DNA from: Streptomyces megasporus
Lineage (GTDB): Bacteria > Actinomycetota > Actinomycetes > Streptomycetales > Streptomycetaceae
DNA length: 64,000 nucleotides
Assembly: GCF_000718985.1 (NCBI RefSeq)
Contig: NZ_JODL01000016.1
Coordinates: forward strand, 186,001 to 250,000
Reading direction: 5' to 3'
The position numbers were made by a program, and so were the translations under genes. Positions within the stretch are counted from its first letter, which is position 1. Each line of letters starts with the position of its first letter. The notes beneath the pieces are model-generated. The model searched no databases. It was not told the origin of the DNA and was given only the letters and a program-made list of their open reading frames with translations. Below are positions 1 through 8,624 of the stretch, in pieces.

Positions 1-2
1 CC

Positions 3-255
3 TCCGCCGAACCACGGGCGTTCGACGAACGCGAGGAGGCGCTGTTCGCGGGGGCGACCTCGCCGGGCCCGTCGAGCTCAATGGGGACACCTGGCTCGGT
101 CCCGAGGCCGACGCGGCCGTCCGGGAAGAGGTGCGTCGGATGCAACGGCACGCCTTCGAGGTCCAGTCGGCGGCCGAGGACATCGGGCCTCCCGAGATGG
201 AGGTCGACCTCACGCCGGCACCGAACCGCCTCCCGCGCCCCGGACGCGGTGGGCG
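3..255 (+). pseudogene. 3' fragment of an unidentified gene, apparently frameshifted
   Basis: Protein-like sequence is split between two plus-strand frames. From base 3 the frame reads SAEPRAFDEREEALFAGA to about base 55. The next frame then continues with GDLAGPVELNGDTWLGPEAD, followed by an Arg/Glu-rich stretch to about base 230. The switch falls at a run of five G near base 50, so one base may be missing through mutation or sequencing error. Neither frame has a stop before it runs under the convergent Nudix gene, so the natural 3' end is also unclear. The 5' part lies outside the window. The family is not recognised. Seen: the two half-frames. Inferred: that they are one gene. Confidence 0.3.
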
Positions 256-669
256 TCAGGGCACGAGGACCTCGGCCAGGTACCGCCGCACCGGTTCGTA
301 CAGCCCGTGCGGCACCCGCTCCACCACCCCGGCGTACCCGCACCAGGCCAGTGCGGCCAGTTCCTCGGTGTCCCGCACCCGTGCCGTCCCGGACGGCGCC
401 TCACACGCCCAGTACGTCACGACCCGCCGCGTCACCGGATGCGTCCGCTCCCCCAGCGGCGCGACCGCCCGTACCACCAGGCCCGTCTCCTCGGCCGCCT
501 CCCGCACGGCGGCCTCCCGGCCCGACTCCCCCGGCTCGACCTCGCCGGCCGGGAACTGCCACGACAGCGCGCCCTCGGCGACCCGTCGCCGCACCATCAG
601 CACCCGGCCGCCGCGCACGACGACCGCCACCGCGATCCCCGGCCTCTCGTCCACCCTGTCTCCTCTCAC
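256..669 (-). CDS. NUDIX hydrolase (8-oxo-dGTP diphosphatase-like)
   Basis: A 137-residue protein with a complete Nudix box: G42, E48, R56-E57, E60-E61 and G63 fit the GX5EX7REX2EEXG pattern that binds Mg2+ and hydrolyses nucleoside diphosphates linked to another group. The segment before it (AVAVVVRGGRVLMVRRRV) is the usual beta-strand pair of small MutT-type enzymes, and the total length is typical for them. The substrate cannot be read from sequence. Sanitation of oxidised dNTPs is the common guess for this size class. The gene stands alone, reading towards the broken gene end at the window edge. The start used gives a natural N-terminus just before the first beta strand. Confidence 0.85.
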   Translation of the reverse strand: MRGDRVDERPGIAVAVVVRGGRVLMVRRRVAEGALSWQFPAGEVEPGESGREAAVREAAEETGLVVRAVAPLGERTHPVTRRVVTYWACEAPSGTARVRDTEELAALAWCGYAGVVERVPHGLYEPVRRYLAEVLVP

Positions 670-808
670 GGCGCTTCACGTCTCCTCACGGCGCATCACG
701 GCGCTTCACGAGCCCTCCGAAGATGGCCGGTTGTGCACGTCCGGGTGTCTTCCGCCCGTCCGCTCCCGGCCGCACACTGCCCCCATGCGGGGGAACACAA
801 GGGACACC

Positions 809-1102
809 ATGACCGCGTTGCTGGTCATCGGGGGGCTCGGCGTCGGCGCGGGCTCCATCGGTTGGGCCGTCTTCACCGAGGCGCCCGCCACCGTCGGATG
901 GGGCGGCGCGTTCGCCGGCCTCCTCCTCTACGTGGCCGGCGGTGCCATCGCGCCCGAGATCGAGGAGAAGGCAGCCCAGGCCGAGGACCGGGCTCAGGAC
1001 GGGGACGGCTGGTGGACGGTGGGGAAGGACGAGGGGAACGGCACCGGCTGTGGTGCCGTGACCGGCGGGGACGGCTGCGGCGGGTGCGGTTGCGGCGGGT
1101 GA
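809..1102 (+). CDS. Small membrane protein with Cys/Gly-rich C-terminus
   Basis: A 97-residue protein. The N-terminal half holds two hydrophobic stretches (about residues 1-18 and 22-45) rich in Gly and Ala. An acidic linker and a short tail GGDGCGGCGCGG with three closely spaced cysteines follow. Tails of this kind occur on small streptomycete membrane proteins of unknown function and could bind metal or be redox active, but nothing here proves that. The chosen ATG has AAGGGA about 6 nt upstream. An ATG 24 nt earlier (base 785) is the alternative start. Function unknown. Confidence 0.6.
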   Translation: MTALLVIGGLGVGAGSIGWAVFTEAPATVGWGGAFAGLLLYVAGGAIAPEIEEKAAQAEDRAQDGDGWWTVGKDEGNGTGCGAVTGGDGCGGCGCGG

Positions 1103-1201
1103 CGGCGGTTCGGGGTTCCGGGGCCGGTCGTGGGTCACCCGAACGGCTTCGCCGGACGGAAGCGGACACATCCGCGCGCGGGGCGGGATAGGACTGGTGC
1201 C

Positions 1202-1741
1202 ATGACCGCTACCAGTGACGAGCCCGCCGGCCTGCCCTTCCCCATGTCGCAGGCGGACTACCTGGCCACCCTGCCCAAGGCCACCGTCTACGCCTGCCTG
1301 TACTTCACCGACCTGCGCGGACGCCCGCTGCAGATGCGCTCGGTCTACCGGAACCGGCCGTGGCAGATCCCCGGCGGCAACCTGGACGCGGGCGAGGACC
1401 CGTACCAGACGGCCGTCCGCGAGACGTTCGAGGAGACCGGCCTGCGTGTGGAGGGCCCGCGCCCGCTGCTGCTGGTCCACTACATCCGCGAGGACCGGGA
1501 CCGGGCGCCGCTGGCCAAGATCGGTTTCTGCTTCGACGGCGGCACCCTGGACGACGACCAGCTCGCCTCCATCCGGCTCGATCCGGAGGAGCACGACCGC
1601 TGGGCGGTGGAGGACTGGCCCACCTGGGAACGGCTGATGTCCCCCGAGGGCTACCGGCGGCTGGCCGCCCTCGCCGAGGCCCGTCGCACCGGCCGCGCGG
1701 ACCTGCTGGTGAGCGAGCCGATCATCTCGGGATCCGCCTGA
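1202..1741 (+). CDS. NUDIX hydrolase
   Basis: A 179-residue protein with a full Nudix box: G59, E65, R73-E74, E77-E78 and G80. The domain starts about residue 27 after a short N-terminal extension (PMSQADYLATLPKATVYACL). It is longer than MutT-type enzymes and resembles actinobacterial Nudix proteins of unknown substrate. No Shine-Dalgarno precedes the ATG. Instead a TAGGAC hexamer lies at 1189-1194, leaving 7 nt to the ATG, which would place transcription initiation at the start codon (leaderless mRNA, inference). It is divergent from the neighbouring Nudix gene at 256-669 and not in an obvious operon. Confidence 0.85.
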   Translation: MTATSDEPAGLPFPMSQADYLATLPKATVYACLYFTDLRGRPLQMRSVYRNRPWQIPGGNLDAGEDPYQTAVRETFEETGLRVEGPRPLLLVHYIREDRDRAPLAKIGFCFDGGTLDDDQLASIRLDPEEHDRWAVEDWPTWERLMSPEGYRRLAALAEARRTGRADLLVSEPIISGSA

Positions 1742-1856
1742 CTGGCGGTTCCGCCCATGCCGTGACGACACGGACGTGGCGGGGCCGCTCCCGCCGGACC
1801 GAGGCCCCGGTTCCGGAAGGCACGATGGCCACTCGGCCGGCCCGAGCGCCGTGGGG

Positions 1857-2309
1857 TCACGTCCCGCCCGCCACGATCCGGTCGCCCGTATCGGGGGATG
1901 TTCGCGGATCGCCGTCCAGGACGTGGAGCAGGTGGCCCGCCTCGCGCGGCATCACCCCGATCCACACCTCGCCCTCGGCCGAGGCGCACTCGATCACCAG
2001 GCCCCCGCCGTTGATCCACAGCGCTTCCTTCCAGGTGGGCCGGCGCACCTCGACCTTCCGCAATCGTGGCGGGAGTCGGTCCGGTCCGCCGTGTCCGCCC
2101 GCCGGCCGCCACACCATCGAACCCGGGCCGACCAGCATGCGTCCGCGCTTCCACCGCCCTCCCCGTACGGGGTGTCGCACCAGGCAGGGGACCGCGATCG
2201 TCTCCCCCCGCGCCGCGCTCTCCGCCCGCTGCCTCCCCTTCCGGCGGAGCAACCACGCCGCTGTTCCGCCCCCGACGAGGACGGCCACCAATTCGACCAT
2301 GTCCGACAT
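1857..2309 (-). CDS. Membrane-anchored protein, DUF2550-like (tentative)
   Basis: A 150-residue protein with one N-terminal membrane segment (about residues 5-21, VELVAVLVGGGTAAWLL), a basic stop-transfer stretch (RRKGRQR) and a cytoplasmic beta-rich domain containing RGRMLVGPGSMVWRP and a WIGV/LLHVL ending. The layout (one TM, then a small PH-like beta domain) and length match DUF2550-type actinobacterial proteins. The match is by pattern only and I hold it loosely. It lies 63 nt downstream of the XRE-cupin regulator on the same strand and could be co-transcribed with it. Function unknown. Confidence 0.6.
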   Translation of the reverse strand: MSDMVELVAVLVGGGTAAWLLRRKGRQRAESAARGETIAVPCLVRHPVRGGRWKRGRMLVGPGSMVWRPAGGHGGPDRLPPRLRKVEVRRPTWKEALWINGGGLVIECASAEGEVWIGVMPREAGHLLHVLDGDPRTSPDTGDRIVAGGT

Positions 2310-2372
2310 TCAAACAGCCCCCGCCCCGAACACCCAGGGGTGTCGACGCGCGCACGGGACCCTCCGCCGAGT

Positions 2373-2981
2373 TCACCGGCCGCCCTCGTCCCGGGACGAC
2401 CGTTGGGGGTCGGTGCGTACATGCGCGCGCACCCCTTGCGGGCCGAACAGAATGAGAAGCTCGACCGTGCCACCGTCGGCGCTGCCCAGCCAGTGGGGTG
2501 TGGACGTATTGAACTCTGCTGCCTCGCCGGGCGGCAGCGTCAGGTCGCGCTCGCCGATCACGAGTCGCAGGCGTCCGTTGAGCACGTAGAGCCATTCGAA
2601 GCCCTCGTGGGTCCGCGGGGTCGGTTCGAGCGGTTCCGGCCGGGCGTGGATGATCATCTTGAACGCGTGCACCCCGCCCGGTCGCCGGGACAGGGGCACG
2701 AAGGTCATCCCGAACCGCCTGATCGGCTTGAGGTGGATCCGGGGGTCGCCGGTGCGCGGAGCACCGACGAGGTCGTCCAGTGGAACGTCATGGGCACGGG
2801 CCAGCGGCAGCAGCAGTTCCAGGCTCGGTCGGCGCTGCCCGTTCTCCAGCCGGGAGAGAGTGCTCTCCGACACGCCGGTCGTCGCCGCGAGGTCGGCGAG
2901 GGTGATGCCGCGGTCACGGCGCAGCGCACGGAGCCGCGGCCCCACCGCTTCGAGCACGTCGTCGTCCGTCTCGCGGTCCAT
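2373..2981 (-). CDS. XRE-family regulator with C-terminal cupin domain
   Basis: A 202-residue protein. Residues about 10-65 form an XRE helix-turn-helix (ALRRDRGITLADLAATTGVS then ESTLSRLENGQ). Residues about 110-190 form a cupin barrel (THEGFEWLYVLNGRLRLVIG, then LPPGEAAEFNTSTPHWLG), which usually senses a small ligand. The start MDRETDDD is chosen over an upstream in-frame codon because the longer N-terminus would cover the intergenic palindromes. The gene is divergent from the methyltransferase at 3068, and the 86-nt gap holds repeated half-sites (see 2988-3067). Autoregulation and control of the methyltransferase are therefore likely, but inferred. Confidence 0.85.
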   Translation of the reverse strand: MDRETDDDVLEAVGPRLRALRRDRGITLADLAATTGVSESTLSRLENGQRRPSLELLLPLARAHDVPLDDLVGAPRTGDPRIHLKPIRRFGMTFVPLSRRPGGVHAFKMIIHARPEPLEPTPRTHEGFEWLYVLNGRLRLVIGERDLTLPPGEAAEFNTSTPHWLGSADGGTVELLILFGPQGVRAHVRTDPQRSSRDEGGR

Positions 2982-2987
2982 GCGGTC

Positions 2988-3067
2988 ATCTTGCCGTAAC
3001 CGCAAGATTCCGTGCCAGGTCTCGGGTGCCCGGCAAGACTGAGCGCCCACCGACACAAGGAGTCTTG
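2988..3067. promoter_or_regulatory. Divergent operator region with repeated GCAAGA half-sites
   Basis: Between the XRE-cupin gene and the methyltransferase there are two inverted repeats sharing one half-site. ATCTTGC at 2988-2994 pairs with GCAAGAT at 3002-3008 (perfect 7-nt arms, 7-nt spacer). CAAGACT at 3034-3040 pairs with AGTCTTG at 3061-3067, the second arm abutting the methyltransferase ATG. Four copies of a CAAGA-type half-site in 80 nt suggest operators for the adjacent XRE protein. Repeats seen; regulator assignment inferred. Confidence 0.6.
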
Positions 3068-3694
3068 ATGACCACCATCGACGCGGCCGCGTTCTGGGAC
3101 AGCGTCCACGCGGCCCGACCGGAAGCCCGCGACCCCCGGCCGAACGCTCGCCTCACCGAGACGGTGACGGGTCTGCCGCCCGGTGACGCGTTGGACCTCG
3201 GATGCGGCGACGGCGGAGACGCGCTGTGGCTCGCCCGCCTGGGGTGGCGCGTCACCGCCGTCGACATCTCGGCCGTGGCGGTCGAGCGGCTCGCCGCCCT
3301 CGCCCGCTCACACGGCCTGGGCGAGCGCGTCACCGCGGTGCGGCACGACCTGCGCGAGTCCTTCCCGCCCGGCGAGTTCGACCTGGTCTGTGCCCACTAC
3401 CTGCACACTCCCTGTGAACTGGACCGGGCGACCGTACTGCGCTCGGCCGCGCACGCACTGCGCCCGGGCGGGCGGCTGCTGGTCGTCGACCACGGCTCGA
3501 CCGCGCCGTGGTCGTGGGACCAGGACCCCGCCATCCGCTATCCGAGCCCGAGGGAAGTCGCCGCGGACATCGACCTGGACCCGGCCACGTGGACGGTCGA
3601 GCGGGCCGACGCACCCCGCCGGATCGCGACCGGACCGGACGGGCGCACCGCCGAGGTCACCGACCACGTCCTCCTCGTCCGCCGCGCCGCCTGA
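3068..3694 (+). CDS. Class I SAM-dependent methyltransferase (TehB-like)
   Basis: A 208-residue protein with a Rossmann methyltransferase fold. Motif I is ALDLGCGDGGDALWLA (residues 41-56), and the acidic end of strand beta2 is TAVDIS (63-68). An HYLHTP/PGGRLLVVDH segment follows, as in small-molecule methyltransferases of the TehB/thiopurine type. The start ATG overlaps the end of an operator-like repeat, and a GGAG stands 8 nt upstream. The gene is divergent from a cupin-type XRE regulator that probably controls it, which suggests detoxification of a small molecule sensed by the cupin. The substrate is unknown. Confidence 0.8.
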   Translation: MTTIDAAAFWDSVHAARPEARDPRPNARLTETVTGLPPGDALDLGCGDGGDALWLARLGWRVTAVDISAVAVERLAALARSHGLGERVTAVRHDLRESFPPGEFDLVCAHYLHTPCELDRATVLRSAAHALRPGGRLLVVDHGSTAPWSWDQDPAIRYPSPREVAADIDLDPATWTVERADAPRRIATGPDGRTAEVTDHVLLVRRAA

Positions 3695-3792
3695 CTCGCG
3701 GGCACGGTCCCGGCTCGGCCTGCTCGACCACCTGGCTGCCGGCGACACCCGTGTACGAGGTCCGGTCCGTGCGGCGCGCGACGCCGCGGACG

Positions 3793-6700
3793 TCAGTCGA
3801 ACCAGCGGTCACGGGCCAGTTCGTCCACCCGCGAGGGGTCCTCCAGCAGGGCGGCGGCCTCGAAGCGGCGCGGCCAGAGGCCGGCCGCCCAGGCCAGGCC
3901 CGCCGCCAGGCCCTCGACGGTGGCGGCGTGGAGGGTGCCGTCGGGGGTGAGCCGCCAGTCCACCTCCACGCCGTCGACGATCAGTTCCTCGTGCTCGACG
4001 TACGTCTTCGGCGCGCCGGGCAGCAGCACGCGGACGGCCTCGGGCACCTCGTGGACCTCGCCGCCCTCCGGCGCCGGGGCGGGCAGGGCCTCGCTCAGGC
4101 GGCGGACGTCGAGGACGGCCGCCAGGTCGGCGGCGAGCGCGGGCCGCACCGGCAGCAGCGGCCGGCCGGCGGCCAGGGGCAGCAGGTCGGGGGCGTCGGC
4201 GACCAGCGCGTCGGCGGCGTCCACCACCCGCACCTCGCCGTCCACCACGGCCCGCAGTTCGTCGGGGAGCGTGACCTCCTCCGGGTCCAGGGAGGCCAAC
4301 AGGGTGTAGAGGCCGTGGAGTTGGGCGGCCCCGACAGGCCGTTCGGGGTCGGCGAGACGGCCGAGGAGTTCGGACGCGCCGCCCGGCTCGTCCAGGAGGG
4401 CGGCGGCGGAGGTGCGGATGCCCAGGGCGCGCAGGACCTGCTCGTCCAGGGCGTCGGTGGAGACGGACGCCTCCTCGTACAGGCCCGCCAGCAGCGGGTC
4501 GCCGTCGGCCGCGCGGAGCCCGGCGGGGCGGCGGCCGTCCAGCACGGGGTGGCCGCGCAGCCACCAGGCGGTGTAGGGGCGGACGGACTCCACCGTGCCG
4601 TCCGGCAGCAGCACCCGCACCGGGGTGGTCAGCGCGTCGCGCAGCGGGGGCCGGGAGAGCATCCGCAGGGCCTGTGGCCAGCGGTCGTCGTCGACGAGGT
4701 CCAGGTCGCGGACGGCGAGCAGTTCGGAGGCGACCGGCGGGACCGGGGTGTCGGGGAGGCCGTCGAGGACGTCCTCGCACCACACGTCCACCGCGTCCAG
4801 CAGGCCGGCGTCGTCGGGTTCGGGGAAGTCGGTGTCGCGGGGCTCCAGTTCGTCCGGGTCGAGGACGACGTCACCGGCGCGGACGAGGGCGAAGTCGGCC
4901 GACACACCGACCGCCGCCAGCGTCTCCTCGCCCCACCGCTCGGCCAACTCCGCGTCGCAGACCGGCAGTTCTCCCTCGCGGATGACGCTCTCGAAGGCGC
5001 TGCCGGGGAAGACGAGTTCGGCGGCCGGGACGAGTTCGCCGTCCTCGTCGGGCAGGGCCAGCGCCCCGAGCCAGGGTTCGTCGCCGGGTGACAGCCCCGC
5101 GTCGCGGACGAGGGCGAGGACGGTCTCGGCCAGTTCGTCCGCGTCGAGGGGGCCGCTCTCGTCCTCGTCGTACCAGGTCTCGTCGGCGTCCAGCGACGTG
5201 GCGACCGCCGCCCGCACCTGCGGGGTGGTGAGCACCGCGCGGGGCGTGGCCGGGGTGGCGCCCAGCTTCTCCAGCAGCGGGTGGGCGGCGTCGGGGTGGG
5301 CGACCTTCAGGCCCAGCCGGGCCAGGGACTCGGCGCCGGCCTCCTCGGCCGCCGGTTCGGGCAGCGGCAGCAACACCTGGCGCGGGCCGATGGTGGTGCG
5401 GCCGTCGGCGAGCGGGACGGGCAGGCCGGAGAGCCGGTCGGGGTCGACGCCGGCGAGGGAGTCGTACAGCCGCCGCCACCAGGACGGGGACCGCTCGACG
5501 CCGGCGAGGCGGTCGATCAGCTCGCCCAGCGGCACGCGGGGGACGTCCAGGGTGCGCAGCTCGGTGCGGCGCTCCAGTCCGGCGGGCAGCAGGGTGGGGA
5601 ACAGCTCGGCCAGCACCGTGACGGTCTCGGCCCCGGCGCCCTCGGCGACCTCCGCGTCGGTGGGGCGCAGCGCGTAGGGCTCGCCGTTCTCGTCCCGCGC
5701 GGCGCCGGCCAGGAACGCCACGCGCGGCAGCCGCTCCAGCACCAGACGGCGCAGCTCGGTGTCGAACGCGGCCTTGCCCAGCGGTCCGGGCACCAGGTCG
5801 AGGGTCCCGCCGTGGACGGGTTCCCAGTCGCGCAGCAGCGTCGCGTAGGTGTCGGCGGCGCGCTCCAGCAGGAAGTCGGTCAGCGGGCCGGGCGCGATGT
5901 GGCGGCGGGACGGCTCCAGCGGGAACGACGCGATCAGCAGGGCGGGCAGGCCCTGCGGCTCGTCGGTGGGGGTCGGGGCGTGGACGACGGGCACGGTGCG
6001 GGTGCGCACGGGCGCGCCGGAGTCGTCGACGGGGACGGCCCAGGTGACGGACCAGATCGGCCGCGCCCGCTCCTCCACGGGACGGTCGGCGAGCAGGGCG
6101 GCGTCGATCCGTCCGGCGTCGGAGGCCACGCGCCAGCGGGTGGCGGCGCCCTCGTCGCCGGCGCCGCTGTCCTCGACGACGACGCAGGGGCCGTCCTGGC
6201 GGCGGGTGAGGGTCCGCACGCCGCCGTCGGTCTCGATCACGACCTCGTCCAGGCCGGGGAGGGTCAGCAGCAGGGCGTCGTCGACGGCGGTGAGCAGCCG
6301 GACGGCCAGGTCCTGGGCGCCCGCGTCGCGCAGCGGCAGCACGACGGCGGTGTCGTAGCCCTGCGGCGCGCTGCCCCGTGCGGGCAGCGGCAGCCGCAGC
6401 AGCGGCACGTGGCCCTCGCGGCGGCGCAGCTCGTCGGCGAGGTCGGGGTGCCCCTCGGCGGCCTCGGCGGCCAGTTGACGGGCCTCGGCCAGGGACCAGC
6501 GGACGCCGCCGGCGCGGCTGACGATGGCGGGTTCGTCGCTGACGGCCAGGACGGCGGAGAAGCCGACGCCGAAGCGGCCCACGGGCCGGCCCGCGAACTG
6601 TTCCGTGTCCTCACCGGCGTCCTCGCCGGCCTCGTCGCGCTTGGCGGAAGCGCGCAGGGTGGACAGGGACTCCACGCCGGCCGCGTCCAGGGGCGCTCCG

Positions 6701-6972
6701 GTGTTGGCGGCGACGAGCACCCCGTCGCGCAGGGTCAGCAGCAGCCTGCCGGGCACCTTGGCGCGGGCGGCGGCGTCGGCGGCGTTCTGGGCCAGCTCGA
6801 CGACCAGCCGGTCGCGGTAGCCGCCGAGGGCGAGGTCCTCCTCGGCGTTGGCGTCCTCCCGGAAGCGGGCGGCGGAGGCCGCCCAGGCGTCGAGTACGCC
6901 GCGGCGCAGCCGTGCGGTGTTGAAGGGGTCCACCCCGTCGTCCGCGCCCTGCACCAGCACCGTGCCGCTCAC
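3793..6972 (-). CDS. Sacsin-N-like / HSP90-type (GHKL) ATPase-domain protein
   Basis: A 1,059-residue protein. The N-terminal 250 residues form a GHKL ATP-binding domain of the HSP90/sacsin kind: N-box VVELAQNAADAA (57-68), G1-like DGVLVAANTG (83-92) and G2-like GRFGVGFSAVLA (132-143). The remaining 800 residues are acidic, Leu/Asp-rich and without a recognisable catalytic motif. Sacsin-N ATPases are thought to act as chaperone-like or quality-control machines, but bacterial members are largely uncharacterised. The GTG start has a good Shine-Dalgarno (GGAGAGG) upstream; a longer open frame to 7281 lacks one. The gene is monocistronic and convergent with the methyltransferase. Confidence 0.8.
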   Translation of the reverse strand: MSGTVLVQGADDGVDPFNTARLRRGVLDAWAASAARFREDANAEEDLALGGYRDRLVVELAQNAADAAARAKVPGRLLLTLRDGVLVAANTGAPLDAAGVESLSTLRASAKRDEAGEDAGEDTEQFAGRPVGRFGVGFSAVLAVSDEPAIVSRAGGVRWSLAEARQLAAEAAEGHPDLADELRRREGHVPLLRLPLPARGSAPQGYDTAVVLPLRDAGAQDLAVRLLTAVDDALLLTLPGLDEVVIETDGGVRTLTRRQDGPCVVVEDSGAGDEGAATRWRVASDAGRIDAALLADRPVEERARPIWSVTWAVPVDDSGAPVRTRTVPVVHAPTPTDEPQGLPALLIASFPLEPSRRHIAPGPLTDFLLERAADTYATLLRDWEPVHGGTLDLVPGPLGKAAFDTELRRLVLERLPRVAFLAGAARDENGEPYALRPTDAEVAEGAGAETVTVLAELFPTLLPAGLERRTELRTLDVPRVPLGELIDRLAGVERSPSWWRRLYDSLAGVDPDRLSGLPVPLADGRTTIGPRQVLLPLPEPAAEEAGAESLARLGLKVAHPDAAHPLLEKLGATPATPRAVLTTPQVRAAVATSLDADETWYDEDESGPLDADELAETVLALVRDAGLSPGDEPWLGALALPDEDGELVPAAELVFPGSAFESVIREGELPVCDAELAERWGEETLAAVGVSADFALVRAGDVVLDPDELEPRDTDFPEPDDAGLLDAVDVWCEDVLDGLPDTPVPPVASELLAVRDLDLVDDDRWPQALRMLSRPPLRDALTTPVRVLLPDGTVESVRPYTAWWLRGHPVLDGRRPAGLRAADGDPLLAGLYEEASVSTDALDEQVLRALGIRTSAAALLDEPGGASELLGRLADPERPVGAAQLHGLYTLLASLDPEEVTLPDELRAVVDGEVRVVDAADALVADAPDLLPLAAGRPLLPVRPALAADLAAVLDVRRLSEALPAPAPEGGEVHEVPEAVRVLLPGAPKTYVEHEELIVDGVEVDWRLTPDGTLHAATVEGLAAGLAWAAGLWPRRFEAAALLEDPSRVDELARDRWFD

Positions 6973-7195
6973 GTCTGCCTCTCCTCCACACGACAGGACC
7001 ACACCACAGGACAAGCCCGTCTTCCCTCTATGCGGCGACGGTACTGCGTCCGGTGCGCGCGGTGCGCGCCGGCCCGCACTGCGGACCGGCGGGCCGGGAA
7101 ACCGGCGGCACGGGTCATGACGGGCGGCGGCCAAAGCGCGTCCGGGGCCGCGCGTCCCCGTCCTCACCCACGGCGCACCGGCACGGCGCGTGGAC

Positions 7196-8434
7196 TCACC
7201 CGGCACGGGGCGGTGTGGCCGCCCCGGCCCGGCCGCCCGCGGCGTTCCCCGGATACCGGTTGCGGAGTTCCGACAGCACACCGCCCGCCGCGGCGGTGAG
7301 CGGCACCGCGAGAAGCACGCCGAGGATTCCGGCGACCGTGGCGCCCGCCGTGAGGACCAGCAGCACCACGGCCGGATGCATCTGCACCGTTCGGCTCTGG
7401 ATCACCGGCTGGAGCACGTTCCCTTCGAGCGCCTGCACGGCGAGCACCACGCCGAGGACCCACAGCGCGACCACCAGGCCCCGGTCGGCGAGCGCGACCA
7501 GGACCGCGACCGTGCCGGAGATGAAGGCCCCGAGGTAGGGGATGTACGCGCCGACGAACACCAGCGCTCCGAGCCCGAGGGCGCCCGGCACCCGGAGGAC
7601 GAGCAGCCCGACGGTGATGCAGACGGCGTCGATGACGGCGATCAGCGTGGTGCCGCGCATGAAGCCCTCGATCGCTTGGAAGGCGCGGCGGGCCATGGCC
7701 TCCAGGGACTCTTCGGAACCACGTGGCGCGAGGGAGCGCAGCGCGGCGAGGGCCCTGCCGGAGTCGCGCAGGAAGAAGAACATCAGCAGCAGCGCGAGGA
7801 CGGCCATGGCCAGTACCTCGCCGACGACGCCGACGCCGCTGACCACCCCGGAGGCCGCGGTGCCGCCGAATCCGGACAGCAGGTCCTTGGCGTTCCGGGC
7901 GAGGTCGTCCAGCGATGCTCCGGCGGGGCCGAACTCCTCGGCGAGCGACCGCGCCGCGGCCCGCAGCGCGGAGATGATCTGCGCGCCGGTCTCGGTCAGG
8001 GCGTTCACCACGACGGAGGCGGCTCCGCCCGCCACCAGCAGCATGGTGGCGCAGGTCAGCCCGGCGGCGAGGGACGTGTTCACCTTCCTGGTCACCAGCC
8101 ACCGGTACAGCGGGCGGAGCAGCGCGGTGCCGAGCAGGGCGAGCAGGATCGGTGTGACGGCCGTCTTGAAGGTGACGCACAGCCACACGCCGACGGCGGC
8201 GACACCGGTGACGAGCAGCGCGAGAGCACACCAGGCGCCGGCGCGGCGGGCGGGGTCCGGAAGCAGTTTCGGGGACGAGGCCCACCCGGCGTCCCGCGCC
8301 CCCGGAGGACTTGGCGTGTCCGGTCTCCGCACCGGTCGACGTCGCACCACCGGGGTGGGGCGGTGGCCGGTTCGGGTCCGCCGCACGGACCGTTTCCGGC
8401 CGGAGCCGCGCCGTGCGTCTCCTGCACGGGCCAT
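7196..8434 (-). CDS. AI-2E family transporter (UPF0118)
   Basis: A 412-residue integral membrane protein. A basic, proline-rich N-terminal tail of about 60 residues is followed by seven to eight hydrophobic helices. It carries a GGTAASGVVSGVGVVGEVLA stretch and a C-terminal signature region VFVGAYIPYLGAFISG / VLGVVLAVQALEGNVLQP / VVLLVLTAGATVAGILG typical of the AI-2E / UPF0118 family. Members export small molecules or ions, and some are Na+(Li+)/H+ antiporters; the substrate here is open. The start taken is an ATG with GGAG 9 nt upstream; a GTG 21 nt earlier (8455) is an alternative. It begins 190 nt after the stop of the GAP-family gene and is probably transcribed separately. Confidence 0.85.
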   Translation of the reverse strand: MARAGDARRGSGRKRSVRRTRTGHRPTPVVRRRPVRRPDTPSPPGARDAGWASSPKLLPDPARRAGAWCALALLVTGVAAVGVWLCVTFKTAVTPILLALLGTALLRPLYRWLVTRKVNTSLAAGLTCATMLLVAGGAASVVVNALTETGAQIISALRAAARSLAEEFGPAGASLDDLARNAKDLLSGFGGTAASGVVSGVGVVGEVLAMAVLALLLMFFFLRDSGRALAALRSLAPRGSEESLEAMARRAFQAIEGFMRGTTLIAVIDAVCITVGLLVLRVPGALGLGALVFVGAYIPYLGAFISGTVAVLVALADRGLVVALWVLGVVLAVQALEGNVLQPVIQSRTVQMHPAVVLLVLTAGATVAGILGVLLAVPLTAAAGGVLSELRNRYPGNAAGGRAGAATPPRAG

Positions 8435-8624
8435 CTCGATCATCTCCGCTCGCACGCAGTGGCTGTCCCGGCGGGCACTCCGACCCGACGTTCCCGGATA
8501 CCACGCCGGGTCGGGCGGAGGCCGGACAAAGCCGCCGGGGAATCACCCGAAGGGGCGTGAACCGCGGGGCGCCGAAGGAGGCGCCGTCGGCGCGGGCGCG
8601 CCCGTCGGCGGGTTCCGCGGGCCT

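Noticed and set aside
131..1102. Plus-strand frame joining the window-edge fragment to the Cys/Gly-tail protein
   Set aside because: The middle runs antisense through the Nudix gene and is Arg/Pro/Thr-rich; only the last 98 codons look coding and have a ribosome site.
5281..7299. Plus-strand open frame of about 670 codons opposite the sacsin-like ATPase
   Set aside because: Gly/Gln/Val-rich antisense shadow with no motifs; the minus strand carries clear GHKL motifs.
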